DNA from: Galbula dea
Lineage: Eukaryota; Chordata; Aves; Piciformes; Galbulidae
Length of the DNA stretch: 64,000 nt
Reading direction: 5' to 3'
NCBI GenBank assembly: GCA_013399015.1
Contig: VWZX01006814.1
Coordinates: forward strand, 930,001-994,000
Shown: positions 13,001 through 26,355 of the stretch, piece by piece
Layout of the letters: each line of letters begins with the position of its first letter
How positions within the stretch are numbered: position 1 is the stretch's first letter
Position numbers and translations under genes: made by a program
Notes under the pieces: model-generated
The model's database searches: none
The model's input: the letters and a program-made list of their open reading frames with translations, nothing else
Told to the model about the DNA's origin: nothing

Positions 13001-16000
13001 AATCACATATACAAAAAGAGATACAGGGGGAAAAAACTGGATGGCTAAAGGCAAAGAAAACTACTCACTTCTCAAGCATTAATTCAGCTCTCACTGCAGT
13101 CGGCATTGGCCAGCAACTTCCTTTTTTGTGTTTTTCAGCTGTCCACCATTTTAGATGCTAAAAGTTTATAATGGTTCAAATGATGGAAACATTCTGACAA
13201 GTTAAAATAACCTGCAAATAAACACACCCTCGACAGGCTAGTAAGTACCTCTATTAAACCCTTCTCCTGTTTTATGAAGTCCCAGAAGTCAGTATTAGCT
13301 AGAAGGTTACTAAGGAAAGTAACATATACTTGATCCTGTTCTTTTACCCTTTCATATCTATCTGCTTCAGGTTTACATTGAAGACAAGGTACCAGGCACA
13401 AGTTGATCTTTGGTTTGATCCCAAATAGCCCTTCCTACAATTGAAATGGACCTCCCTTATTCAATTATCAGTTCCTAGTGTCTTGATGGGACTATTTATA
13501 ACAGGCTATATTGTCAGCTGCTAGAAGAGGAGTAAACAGCCTCAGATCTTCCTTTAGCTAAATAAGACAAAATTGGATTTGGTTTGGAAGAAAGTTGCAA
13601 CATGGAGCTTCTCTCTCACTGGAATCCATTTCATGAATAATTCTACCCTCTTTCATTTTCTCCCATACCAAACCAACAAAACCCACATTTTTCTCTTTTT
13701 TTTTTTTTTCCTTCTCCCCCAGCCCCAGAGTATTAACCTTCATTCCAGGAGTTGCTGCACATCAGAGGTAATCCACACATACAAAACTAGGCTATTATAT
13801 CTTTATACCTTTTTCCCCCCCAAGCAATTTCAACAGAAATTCTGCAAATTAACATGTCTTGTTTACTCTCAGAGGTTTATTTCATCTTCTTTCTAAACCA
13901 ATTGGCTCAGCAGGTTTCTTCTCAAACAAACAGCAACTGAACGTAAGAGAAGCCAATAGCCAAACCCAATGTCTTTTTAATTACATTAATAGAGGGGCTG
14001 GACAATGAATTTATACTTATTACAATACTGACCATTATTCTCTGATGGGACACAGACTGAACAGACTTCATAGCTGCGCTTACTGTAACCAAACTTGGTT
14101 TACTTGCAATTTTAGGCATTTGCAATATAGATTATCTTAGGGGGATGTTTCAGATTTGTTTGATTTTATATCTATTCTTTAATTCAAATCAACATTTCAC
14201 TAAGTTATTCTGCTGAATTGGATAATTTGGAATTAATGAATTCATGTAAAATAATTACCTTCAGAAAATGGAAAAGAGCAAATATAGCTATAAGATGCAA
14301 CTACATGGCAACAGCAGCACCTCCAATATTTACCTACAGAGTTCTATTCTACCACAGCATTAATGTGGACATCACGTATCAGAGCAGCAGCTCATTTATC
14401 TCAGTACCCTGCCTCTCATGATGGTTAACAACAGATATCTGTGTAAGACCTTAAGAAGCATGAATTAGAATTTCCTCAACTACTCTCCCAGGCTCCAATA
14501 CCTGGGATGCCATGATTTTCCAGGCTGCAGATGGCATCCTCCATAGGCATATTTAGATTTTTGGGGGGAGCAGAGAAACATCCTAAACACTGATGCACTA
14601 TTGCACTTTCCATTTCTCTTTCGATTCTGCCCAGAAATCCCATCCAAGGTGAAGAGTTTTCTTGAAAATTGATTTGGCATGAAAAGCTTTCTGTGACAAG
14701 GTACAATGTCTTCCAAAAACCTACATTTTGTAGTTCTAATTTCTTTAAAAATTCAGCCCGTAGCACCTTAGCTTATATAGTCATTGATCAAAAGGAGTCC
14801 ATTTTGGCCCCTTCACAATGGGACATGTTATCCACTTCTTTGCCTATTCCAGTTCCTATGCACTGTTCAGTCAGAGCTCTTCTCCATGCTGTGAGTAGAT
14901 AGAATATAATACTTCAAGTACAACATTCAACCCTAGTCCTACTACTATGCTTTGTTGGACTAAAATATATTTCTTCAAGTGAGCTCAGCTTATTAAGTAA
15001 TCTATTTGCTCACTGTAACTACCTCAAGTCTCTGATTCACTACCCTGCCTGTCTTAAAACTTGGAAATTATACCAGATTTATCACCAGACTAATGGCAAA
15101 AATGCCCTATATCACTGTACCTAGAACTAACCTTGCAAAATGTCATTAGAAATAACTTGATAGGAGAGGACTCTTTGCACATGACTTTTATATACATGAA
15201 TTTGCTGATTCCTGATTAAGCTGAACTAAATATTTCACTAATTAGCCACAGACGGCAACAAAACACAGATCTCCCAACCCCAGCATCCTGCAGGTCTCAT
15301 ACCACACTAAATTCATTCATAGTCCTACTCACTCAGATCACAATCTAGTCTGCTTAACTCACAAAGAAACACTAAATAAGAAGTAGAATCCCTGTTCTGA
15401 ATCCAGGGCCCTCTGCCCCAATCAAACAAATTACTGTGTTGAGGAAAAAAAGTCAAGAGATTGAAAATAACTCCTCCAAGCCTCTCCTAAGACTGCATCT
15501 GGCTTCCAAATGCTGTTGTGCATCATCTTAATAAAGCACTTAGGGAAATAAATCAAATGCTATTAAAACAACTTGTGACATCACACTTGCTTCTTTGAGT
15601 AACATCCATGCCTTGAATTTACACTTCATGTATGCTAAGTAGCTGGTGAACTTGAAAGGAAAAAAAAAAGGTATCTGCTTCTTCCTCCTTTGGCTCCTTT
15701 ACCAGAGATAAAGCAGACTGGGATTGTAATGTGCTTTTCTTACAAAGGAGTTAGCATTGTGAAAGCTGTTAACATACAAAGAGAGATTACAAAGAATAAG
15801 ATCATTTACCTTTGAAAAGGGAACACTTAGAAGGGAGATTTACTGAGGTCTTTAAGTTTCTTTCTTACTACCTTCATCGTGACTAGCCTCTGAATTTTAT
15901 GCTGCCTCATAACAAGAGAGTGCATCATCACTCCAGCATTGGCAGGGAAGCAACGAGAAATATTTCCACAATGCCTGTAGTCAGTGCACACTGCTCACAG

Positions 16001-16513
16001 CAAAAAGAGGTCAGAGTTTTGCAAGCCACAGATGTGCCTACTGGAAAGGGCCAATAAATTGTGTATAAGAAATATAACATTAATACCTAATTAAAAATGT
16101 TAGTTAATATGGCAAGTCATCAAACCTCATGTTTAAGGGAATATGCTAATTTATCTTAGCAGGGCAAGAAAGACTTTATCCCAAAGGCAGTAGGTTTCTT
16201 ATTGAGAGTTTAACAGTGATAAAGCTGTCATTTATTAGGCACTGCTGAAGGCAGGCTAGGAAAAAAGCAGACCACATCCTGGAGACTAGCAAGGAAATCT
16301 CATTTTGAGGAAGAACTGTGGAAAAGCTTCACATTCTTACCTACTCCACAGTATGGAAGGCTGTTGCTTCCACTTAGGCAGTGCTGCCATGGAGCAAAGA
16401 AGAAAAAAGGCAGTAGTTTGCCTCTCTCGTCTCCCAGAAAACACAACAACAGATGAGCTAAGAATTAACAAACATATTTAGGACTTTTTTTTTTTTTAGT
16501 ATCTTCATGAAGA

Positions 16514-16556
16514 GAGAACATACTAGAGACATACATGAGAACATACTAGACATTTG
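16514..16556. repeat. Short imperfect 23-bp tandem repeat
   Basis: The words gagaacatactagagacat (from 16514) and gagaacatactaga-catttg (from 16537) follow each other with a 23-bp period, the second with a 2-base deletion. This is probably replication slippage. Confidence 0.7.
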
Positions 16557-16704
16557 GCTTGGTAAAACACAGGCCAAATTCTGTTAGGCTTCAGCCATGG
16601 ATGGAGACTGTAAGCTTCTGCAGCTGTATTTCCACTCTAACTCTTCCAGGACTGTTTTTTATTAGCTAGTTTCATCCAAAACTGTCAGCTCATTTACTTC
16701 AGAT

Positions 16705-16816
16705 GGGCAGGTAACACAGCCCCATTACCCACACATACAATGGTGGAAAAGCTTGCCTAAAGCTGTATGTAGGAAGGCTAGGACTCACAGCTGTGGTTCT
16801 CATTCCACAGCTCTAA
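16705..16816 (-). mobile_element. MIR-like ancient SINE remnant
   Basis: On the plus strand the order of words follows the antisense of the MIR core. It runs gggcaggtaacacagccccat (the consensus tattatccccatttta area), then gtggaaaagcttgcctaaag (consensus gtaacttgcccaaggtcac), then tgtaggaaggctaggactca (consensus agtggcagagccgggattcg), then a degraded specification-of-diagnosis block. Identity is modest, as expected for an amniote-age SINE. There is no A/B-box that I can resolve. Confidence 0.55.
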
Positions 16817-18051
16817 ATAGAAGATGATGTTTCCTATAAGCAAGGACAGAAATAAATACAGGAGACCAAAAACATGTTTTTCAGCCTCCTAGACTGTTCC
16901 TACAAAGACGAAACAGCCTGGGACAAAGTAAACACATAAGCTATCAGTAAGAACACAGTGACTTGTTAAAGTACAGCAGGAGCTTAGACCTGCCTAGAGC
17001 TTCCTTTTATCCTCCTGTCTTACAGAAAGGTTATTTAGCACACAGTTCTTCTGGTCCCACTTCCCTTTTAGCTTATTTTAAAAAAGGTTTTGTATTCAAA
17101 TGTATAAGGACAATGCTGGCCTGACTTTGACTGCAGTCCCTTTTTCCCCTCAGAGGCTACACTACCCATCACTCTGGCAGCCAAGTGCTGTGCAGATTTT
17201 TAAAGCCTGCTGCTTAACAAAAATTCCTTGAGGACTCAAGACCTGCCTGCTGGGGAAGACTGGCAGCTTTTAATCAGTGACAAGGAACATGCCATCTCCT
17301 TAGATTGCCTTCCAGTGTTTGTGTCCTTTCCACCCAGCTATGTTTCTCCCCTATATATGGGAAATACATGGTTCTCAGTCACCTCTGAGGATGTTATTCC
17401 TATCCTCCTGTTCTGCCACAAAAGAGTGCACAACTTTGTAGCAATACCACGATGAAAGAGCAAAAACCTTCAGTTTAAAATTTGATTTTGTACAGTAGAA
17501 GAACAGAAAATATTTTTTTTTAATTACTAGACAGTGTAATCCTGCAAGCCAACAATCAGCATTCAGCTGCTTTGCAAGAAAGCCATGCTCAAGGCTCTTG
17601 GCCTCACCAGAGCTGTTATACAGAAGGTTGAGGTTTGGATAACAAAGCAGCATCTACACATCCAGCTCACAGAGGAATCCACCCCATTGTGAATCCCCTT
17701 CCATGCCATCCTGATTTGTCTTTCCAGCCAAGATACTTCAAGCAATGAAGAAAAAAGCTCTCGGGAACCAAATGTGAAGAATCTATGCTTGGGCTTTCCC
17801 ATCTGTACAGCAGTTGGAGCCGTTCAATTTTACTTTACTATGTGAAAACCAGGAAGTGGGGCTTTCTCCTACCACCAAAAAAAAAAAAAGGTTGAGCAGT
17901 CACCTTACTTCAGGAGCTCAGGCTTGAGGGAAAATCAGTACTAAGTGAATAAGAATACATCCACAGATATGTACACAGTCTTAAAATATAGTAGCAAAAG
18001 CACATTAGTATAATGAACAACACTTTCTTTCTGCAAGGATTTTGCCACTGA

Positions 18052-18332
18052 AGGGTGGCCTGGCAATGACTTCTGCCAGCTCCCTCAGCATCCCTGGGTG
18101 CATCCCATCAAGTCCCATGGATTTATGGATGTCTAGATGGCTTAACTGCTCCCTAACCCAGTCCTCATCAACCAAGGAAAACTCCGTTATCCTAACATCA
18201 TCTGGGGGCTCAGGGGTCTGAGGCTCCTGAGGACAGCCACTAACAGTATAGACAGAGACAAAGAAGGCATTCAGTTACTCCACCTTCTTTGTATCATCTG
18301 TCACCAAGGCACCCTCCTCATTCAGACTCTCA
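18052..18332 (-). mobile_element. CR1-type LINE, internal ORF2 fragment
   Basis: The reverse complement translates to recognisable CR1 ORF2 sequence just before and into the reverse transcriptase. The order is SLNEEGALVTDD, LNAFFVSVYTVSG, a Pro-rich linker, EFSLVDEDWVREQL and then HKSMGLDGMHPGMLREL, the block normally written KSMGPDGxHPxVLREL. One in-frame stop (TAA) precedes LNAFF. The active-site YADD part and the whole 3' tail are absent, so this is a dead internal piece and not a normal 5'-truncated insertion. Confidence 0.85.
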
Positions 18333-20411
18333 TACAGATGCTATTTATATAGAATGCAAGATCATTGAAAAGAGACTTTATCTTCACACCCAACTACACA
18401 ACACACCGTAAAATGCATGCTAGGAGAATTCAAGCAACTTCCTTACAGAAGAAACTCATTCAGGGGGTAGAGGAAAATAATGGGTGAAAGAGAGAAGAAA
18501 GGCTTTTTACCTCCCATTGGCAAAGCACTGTATCAGTTTAGAGTACATTGCAGCTGATGTTCATAATTGACAGGACATCTTTACCCACCACTTAATGCAT
18601 CTCACCAGCGAAATGACTCGGCACAATAGCAGTGGGAGGCTGCCAGCCAGAACAGAAAAGTTCCTGAATTCTCACATGCCTCCTCCAAGCCTTGATACGG
18701 GTGAATCAAGCTGCAGACTAATTACTTGCTCACTAGGAATCAAGTCTCCCTCAAGTTGTCCCTATCATAAAAGCACAAACCTTCTCAGTGCTGAGTATAC
18801 CATAGGGTCTCCTTGGTACATCCTAACGACAAGAGGCAAAAATTAACATTCCTTGCCCTAATTGCTGAAGCTCTCTGCAAAGCACAGTATTCACTAACAA
18901 TATTGGTGCACATACTCAGATCTGGAGTCTCACTCAGTGGCCCTGGGCCTTCCTAATGAACAGCTCATGCATTGAAGTCCTACTTCCACTCCCCCCCAAG
19001 CTTCTGACAAGAGAAAGAAAAGCCTGCTGCTGCTGAGAACTCCACTGGGCTCCAAGACTCAGGAGCTGCTAAGCAGGATCACACTCAAAAGCTGCCTTTG
19101 CTATCACTATCGAAGACAAGTTCATTATTTGTCCTTCTCTGTTTTGTCCAATTACTATTTGGTAGTTTAGAGAAAACAGAAAAAAAGGACACTTCCAAGC
19201 AAGCCATTGTTTTGATCTAAACAGTAGTCTCTTTATGTCTCACAAACTTACCATTGCTATCTATTTAAATATGTCTTTTTGTAGTATATGGTTTACATTT
19301 GTTTCACTAAGTCCTTCAAGAGAGACATATTGACACATGTCTGGCTCTTTCTGTAGTAGCAATAAACTCTGAATGTCTGCCTGGATAATTCCCAAAGTGC
19401 AGATGCAGAAATATTTAGGACTTGGATTTGAAGACCTTAAAGTTTATATCTCAAGCTACTAAAACTCATTCAATTAGAGTAATTTTTTGTTTACCCAAAG
19501 TTCACCCCAAACACTTTTTTTTTGTGAATAGTATGGGGTACCTCCCTCTGAAAAAAATGTAAGTACAATTTTACCCAGCTTTGCAAAATGTAAAAATTGT
19601 TTGCATAGATGTGATAAGGATAGAAATATCAGAACATAAAGGGTGTTTTGCTTTCTGTTTATGAACTGGCAACTACTGTGTTGTTTGTCTTTCCTCTTAC
19701 ATATCAGCTTCAGCCTAGCTTGTCTGCAGTTATTACACAGCCACAACAGACAGATGAACCCTGTGAACTGGAAAAAGAGATAGTTCTGCTATGTTTTACC
19801 AATATCATTTGTGCAAACAGGTATAGTCTAGGAAACAGACCATCTGTTCTTTCATCTTCTAATTTGCAGAACAAGAATGAAAAGCTGTTTTTAAACACTG
19901 TATATCTATAAATTAGCATGAATATTGTGCATCTATAATTTACAGTATAGTGGTAATATATGTCAGCATTAATATTCATTATCTTGATTTACATATTTTT
20001 TCATGCAGAAAATGGATTGGGGTTCTTTTTGATTTACTTGGTAATACTCCTACATTTCATGACTGGCTGCAACAGAGAACACATTTTTAATACTCTTAAT
20101 AAATTTGCATTGTCATTAGTACTGAATATTTTATCCACACAGACTAGGCAATGAGGAGAACATCACTAAATCCTTAACCAAATCTGATCTTTCAAAATAT
20201 CAGGGTATGATTCTTCAACCTATGTCAAGAACGAAGTTAGTTGAGACTGACTCAAAAAAAAAAAAAATCATGTGTTATGCCACAAAATGCAAGGGTTATA
20301 CTGCCCCTTAATCTTCAGGGAAGGTAAGAATGCAGTAAAGTTCAGTAAGATTCACGTTCCCTTCTAAACCAGAATCTAATTAAGTATCTGCTCTGTGTTT
20401 TTTCCCAGGCA

Positions 20412-20492
20412 GGTCTTTGGGTTTTGTTTATTTGTTTGGGGGTTTTCTGTTTTGTTTTTTGTTTGTTTTTGTTTTCTAAATTTTGGTTGGTT
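20412..20492. repeat. T/G-rich low-complexity tract
   Basis: The plus strand is nearly pure T and G (gggttttgtttatttgttt, gggggttttctgttttg, then ttttttgtttgtttttg). There is one G5 run but too few runs for an obvious four-tract G-quadruplex. Confidence 0.8.
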
Positions 20493-23400
20493 AATTCCCA
20501 CCTGACCACCTTCATCTTCATTGTAGCTCTCTTTGATAGCAGGCAAAACATCCCAGGAAACTTTAGCAGCTAACTAGAAAAGCTGACTGTGCTATAAGTT
20601 TTTGTTACTGTTAGTCACCAGAGTAAAAGAAGCCCTCCCATGTAAAAACTTGATAGCCATAGAAACTGCTAGCTGTCTTAAGTGTCCTGATGGCTGAATA
20701 GAGCTTCCTATCACACATTAAAAAGGCTGCACTCAGCTCCACACACAGTCAGTGCATGAAACCCATGTTCTCAGCCCACTTCCAGTGCAAGCAGATCTCC
20801 CACTACGATCAAACAGTAAAAAGATACTGGTTCCAATGTGAATAGCTGAGTGTGCAAACTCATTCTTCCCCTCCATCCACCTTCCAATGCCTTCCAGCAT
20901 CTATTCACTGAGCAGTCAGTGGTTCATATGTTTGCAGGAGCAAAAATTTAAAAATTAAAATAAAAGACACAAGGAAATGTCATTCTTACAACTCTAGTAA
21001 ATGCTCATAGGAGATAATGTAGCAGCATTTATCAAGCTCTGATATTCACTTAAGAAAAGTGACCTACACTGAGCAAGTGAAGCACCATATTTATAGATAA
21101 AAGCATTTCAAATAGTCCTTTTCAAGTTTCCCTTTCCCACAAAACTGCTGGTTAAAATGTGCTTAATGAGACTTTCCTTCCCCTCACTTTGTCAGTTCCT
21201 CGCATATGGATTTGCTTCTCCTACCTACTTCAGCTAAAAGACCCTAATCTGCTGTTGCAAAGCACACTATGCCACTAAGCCACGAGTTATAACCTCATTA
21301 ATGTGGCTCAGCAGGTAGAGAATAAATGTGAGTTCAGACAGACTATCTGCAAAACAGAAGGAACCAGCATAAAATGTGCAGAAGAATGATGAATGCAATA
21401 ACAGACTTATCCTGGAAATTACCCTCAAAGTAAGCAAATACTGACAATCTTTCAAGTTTCCTGTTGCGACAACTCTCTAGCTTGGAGAAGAAAATCTCTA
21501 CAAACACATCAACAATATTGAAGATGAGGTGGGTGGCTATAGGTCTGGCCTTTAGAGAGGGCATTCTTGCATAGGCAAGGAGGCAGAAAATTGCATGCAG
21601 AAATAAATACGAGAGGCTTTAAATATGCAAGGCTTCAAAACATCTGTGGTATTTATAACCATATAGCTGGGGTCAACTTACACCCAAGAGTTTTCAAACA
21701 ATAGGATTCAAGGGAGAGAGATGTCTAATTGATCATGTGACTAATACTGATGTATTCAGGTATGATCCTCAATCTACATCTCTCCCCCTGAGGATTCTAT
21801 CCCTAGATCAGCTGCAAGAGAACACATCCCTGTTGTTCCATTGCTTCTTTTCAACATACTAATACAAACCCATCTCCAACAACAAGTGTGTTCAACAAAG
21901 CACTCCTATGCATAATGCATAAAGGTGATTATGGGACTAGGCAGCATACAAACTTAACACAATGTTGCTTATACTTCACTACCAAATACTTTGGTCTGCC
22001 TTAGCCCAATATCTTGTGGCTGGGAGCAGAAGAGGATAAAAACACAGTAAGGACAGTCATCAAGTTGTCCCATGGAATAAGTGAAGGTTATTCCTCTACT
22101 GAAAGGCAGAGATGCTCTGAGGGTTCCAATTCTCGTCTGGCTTACATACTCAATTTTCCTTCTTGAGGGAGTTACAGGATGACATGCAATGGTGATACTG
22201 GAAGGCAGAGATGAGTAAACAGTTTGAGGGGTTAAAACACTAGTTCAGAGTTAAACAGAAAGGCCATGTAAAAGCTAAAAAGGGCCTTGGATTTCCAAGA
22301 ACTTTCTCCTTGCTGTAACCTCTAATATTTATTACCAAGCAATCTTCCAAATATTGCAGATGCCAGTTAGCTAAATCCATTCTAAGCTCTCCAGGGGTGG
22401 GGAGGGAAACAAGAAACAAAACCACCTAGAACTTAAAGCTAGATCTGTATGAGGCATAGATATTTTCCAGAGTCCTCGCGGCTCCTTTATAGCATATGTG
22501 CTAGAGCTTCCTTACTGCAGAAAGCAATAGCAGTAAAGGACAGGCTGGAAGCATTAAACACTTCTGAACTGGGGAGCTCAGAGTTTAGGCACAGTGTTAG
22601 AGTATCATCAATAACTTTCAAAAATAAAAGAGCAAGAAACTGCAATTTTGAACATAAATACTCTCAAACCAAACAAACTCTACATCTCCCTACTTTCTGG
22701 CTGAAAAGCAAAGTTTAATTACTACTATTTTTACAGCAAGTTCTATGTAATTACTCATTCCTGACCAGATACAGAGCTATAAGAACACAAAGAGGTGAAT
22801 GGCAGCACTTATTGCTTGACAGCCTCTCAAGGTCCTGAGGGAAGTGTCCTGCATGCACATCTTTCCAGAGCATCATATTTACACAAACAGCAAAAAGATT
22901 AGTCCTCCCCCCCAGCTGTCTGCAGCTCGTGGACACCATAGTCACATTGCTGACATTTTTATTTATTGGAAACATAAGCTTATCTCACTCCAGTGGTTAA
23001 AAACATCTTCTCCTAACTCTCACAGCTTAATCCTCTTTATGATCTGAGAGATATCTAGGAGAGGAAGAGAAATAAATCCAATACACTCAGTTAATTGCTC
23101 AGTGACAGATAATCTTTTCTCTTACGTTTTCTTCCTCTTCTATAAAAAGAATAACAAAAAGTAAATAAAAAGCTCTCAACTAAAACTGTGGAAAAGTCTG
23201 CTGAGAGGATAACAACATAATTGAAGTCAGGCTCAGCCTGATGCAAAATCTCATTTACTGTATACAGAAACAGCAGCTCACTTGCCATCCAAAGCTGGGT
23301 GAGCACAAAGCCTTAGCACTCTAGAAGACTGCATAGATTCTTCCTGTCTTCTCTTACTGCATTTCATCCATTCATGTCTGTCACCTGTGGCCTCTTAACT

Positions 23401-24187
23401 CATCCGTAGTTTTAGAAGGGTGATCTCCATCCACTAGTGGTGCAGCCAGATGTAGTTAAACTGGCTGAAAAACTACAAAGAAATGCCAACCTAGCAGGTA
23501 GTAGTGTGTTTATAAAGAAGACAGATTCATATATTGTAGGTGATGGCATAATTGTGTTATGGATGGTTACAGTCCCATCAGTCACAAGACTGCTTAAATC
23601 ACCAAGAACACCTTCACATGAGAGATGTACTTATAACCTGCTATAGCACAAATGACTCATGTCTGTGACATGCTTCTAAACAGCTCCTCATCATTCATCA
23701 ACCTTCTGAGAATGCACTGGGCATAGGAGGCAAGAGTGGTATTTCTTTGTCATGTATTCAGGGCAGAGAATCCCCTTCAGTTCTGGGTGCCTGCAGAACT
23801 ACTTGTATATCTCCTCCACCCTTCAGAAACAGAACATAAGAAATCAAACAAGATAGGAGATTATGCTTTCTTCCATTCCCCAGAAACAAACCTAGAGGCA
23901 TGGAATAAAGTGCAAAATATGTTTCTCCCCTTCTCTCATTTCTATTGATTTCTATTCTTTTCATGCAAGCAGAGAGGTTTTAATTAATGTGTCACATAAG
24001 CAACCAGGAGGAGCAACAGCTAATAACCTCTGTCAGGTGTATTAAATAACCAGATACACCCATGTTGTCATTTCTTTCCATCACACTAAGAACAGAGAAG
24101 CTGTTCTGGGATTTTCATAGGGATATTTATTAGTGATTTGAAGGCATGTCTGCATGGTGAGCAGGGATCTAACAGCAGAGACACAAT

Positions 24188-24352
24188 CACATAAAGCTAG
24201 GGGTTGGAAGGGACCTCAAAAGATCTAGTCCAACCTCCCTGCCACAGCAGGATTCCCTAAGACCAGGTCACACAGGAACATGTCCAGGCGGGTTTTGAAT
24301 ATCTCCAGAGAAGGAGACTCCACAACCTCTCTGGGCAGCCTGTTCCAGAGCC
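24188..24352 (-). mobile_element. CR1 LINE, 3' end fragment
   Basis: The antisense CR1 tail aggggttggaagggacctc leads into agatctagtccaacctccct, gccacagcaggattcccta, gaccaggtcacacaggaaca, gtccaggcgggttttgaata, tctccagagaaggagactcc and acaacctctctgggcagcct. All blocks are in consensus order with few changes, so this is one of the younger copies. It is truncated at tgttccagagcca. Confidence 0.95.
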
Positions 24353-25076
24353 AGACACACTACAGAGTACAACATAACCACCTGGACTTATATAAGGCAA
24401 CAGGATAAAGGAATGACAATGAAGTGCACTACCAACTTTCAGAGCAGTCAGGAGCCCTGGTGGAGTACTTAAAAGACAAGTGGGTTGATTTTACCTACCT
24501 TGGTTCTCCTTCAAAGTTTCTGAGCCCAAAACATTTGTACACAGATTCTGGATATTTGGCTGTCTATTTCCAACCAAGCCCTGACAAGTGACTTGTGCCA
24601 AGTGACCCTGAAGCTAACGGGTTCAAAGTAAGACAAGTGGTTCCTCAATCTATGGAATTCCTTGCTCTAAAGATGTCACAGGTATTAAAAGTTGTAACAC
24701 AAGAGATATTAAGTAAATTTAGCTCATGGGATATTAATTATCTGATATACACTGAAACAAAAAAAAATATTCAGACTGATAGACCTTAAACTGAAGGTCA
24801 AGGAAGGACCCTAAATTTCAACTCTAAGAATGCATGCTAACAGAATACTGGCCAAAACCACACTCCTGAAAGACTCTTTATTATTGTGTGCAACACCACA
24901 GAAAAGACAAAGGTAGTAGAGAAAATAGGATCATTTATCTCAAGACATAGCAGCAATGTATATGAACTGGAAAGATCTGATTATACCCCCACAGCAAGAT
25001 GAGAAACTCCAATGTTTTTCAGTGTTCCTTGCTGAGTGTTCTGTTCTTCAGAACAAACCCTAGAAGTTCTGCATTT

Positions 25077-25282
25077 CTTTTGGGTTTTGGGGTTTTCACA
25101 GGGTTTTTTGTATGGTTGGTTTTATGGTTTTGGGTTTTTTTGTTGGGTTTTTGGGGTTTTTTTGAGCCAGTGTCTTCTTTCCCTCCTGCTCCTCANTTTT
25201 TTTTGGGGGGGGGGGGCGGTTGTTGGTGTTTGCTTTGTTTTGTTTGGGGATTTTTGGTGTGGTGGCTTTTTTTATTTCTTTA
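25077..25282. repeat. G/T-rich tract with a G12 run and one unresolved base
   Basis: About 200 bases of T and G on the plus strand with many G3-G4 runs (tgggttttggggttttcac, gttgggtttttggggtttt) and a run of 12 G at 25205-25216. One N stands at 25196, just before a T-run and the G-run, where sequencing commonly fails. The G-rich strand is the SORCS1 template strand. The two long open frames over it come from low complexity and are not genes. Confidence 0.9.
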
Positions 25283-25984
25283 GGCCAGTGGGTATAGCAC
25301 TTTCCCTAGTTCAAAATATACTACATAGCAAATCTTTCCTCCAACATTCTCTTAAAAACCTTCTTGGTTCCTTGAACATAAAGGTTACTTGTTCTACTTC
25401 TGACCCCAAATTCTTCCTTGGAAATTAAAAACCTTTTAAAAACAAGTTTATCAAAACAAGTTCTTTCTAACAAGACATTTTAGTTTCAAATCCCCAAAGG
25501 TTTCTTGCATGAGGATGGTGGCCTTGTCCACCTCCATCAACAATCTGTACACAAAACCCCTAGACTTCTACCAAAGTTTCACAGATGGAGTCACAAGAAA
25601 ACCTCCCTTCCATCCATTACAGCTTACGCAAGTAGTACTAGAGACATGTGAAGAAAACACCTCTTAGAATCACTTATCAGAGAGATAAAAACAGGCACCA
25701 TCTGCTCTCACTGAATCCAAATAAAAACCTTAAGAAATAGAATATGGCCCAGCTCTCTCCTTTGGTTCACAGAGTGCACCATATGCTTTAAAATCATGAA
25801 AATATCAGGACACTCCCTATAAATTAGTCTAGCAGTCAACATCATACAAGTGAAAATCAATTATCTGGTACTAATACTATCAGTTCTAATTAAACACACA
25901 TTGAATACACACTCATAGGTATTCCCCCCCTCTTAGTAGCAACAACTTTTTATAAAGACCATTAGGGCAACAGACAACCATGAG

Positions 25985-26043
25985 ATCACAGAATGTTAGG
26001 GGTTGGAAGGGACCTCTGGAGATCACCAAGTCCAACCCTCCTG
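25985..26043 (-). mobile_element. CR1 LINE, short 3' end fragment
   Basis: The plus strand reads tcacagaatgttaggggtt, ggaagggacctctggagatc and accaagtccaaccctcctg. This is the antisense CR1 tail truncated to about 60 bp. It lies about 320 bp past the SORCS1 exon donor. Confidence 0.92.
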
Positions 26044-26355
26044 TGTTCTTCATTACAAAACACAACTCAAGGCTATTGAGTCCTCCTAAAAATAAACAAG
26101 GTTGACCCAATTCTGAATAAGATGGGAAAGGGGAAACCAAATGATAGCATACCCATGAAGTACATTATCTAGCTGAAACAAGACAACCAGACTTCAGCCC
26201 CTTTGTCCTTGAGTATGAAAGAAGTGAGAGGATTTAGCTACAAACCTTCCAGCACATTTAAATTCAATTAAATTTAATAAAATTAAATTCAGTAAAAGAA
26301 TTATATCAGGCTCTTCCTATTTTAGTAAGGTAGTAATTATTAACTCAATTTATCT

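Noticed and set aside
13135..13401. Minus-strand 88-codon frame with a fairly protein-like sequence on the SORCS1 strand
   Set aside because: It does not match SorCS1 or any domain I know. A possible donor (gaggtactt) can be found but no matching strong acceptor in frame, so it is treated as chance.
25036..25428. 130-codon frame rich in Phe, Gly, Trp and Leu, resembling a membrane protein
   Set aside because: It is a translation of the G/T low-complexity tract and includes an undetermined residue from the N at 25196.
26262..26295. A/T-only palindrome-like stretch near the exon donor
   Set aside because: It resolves into overlapping short direct repeats of ttaaattca and taaaattaaa; with only A, T and a few C, chance self-complementarity is expected.
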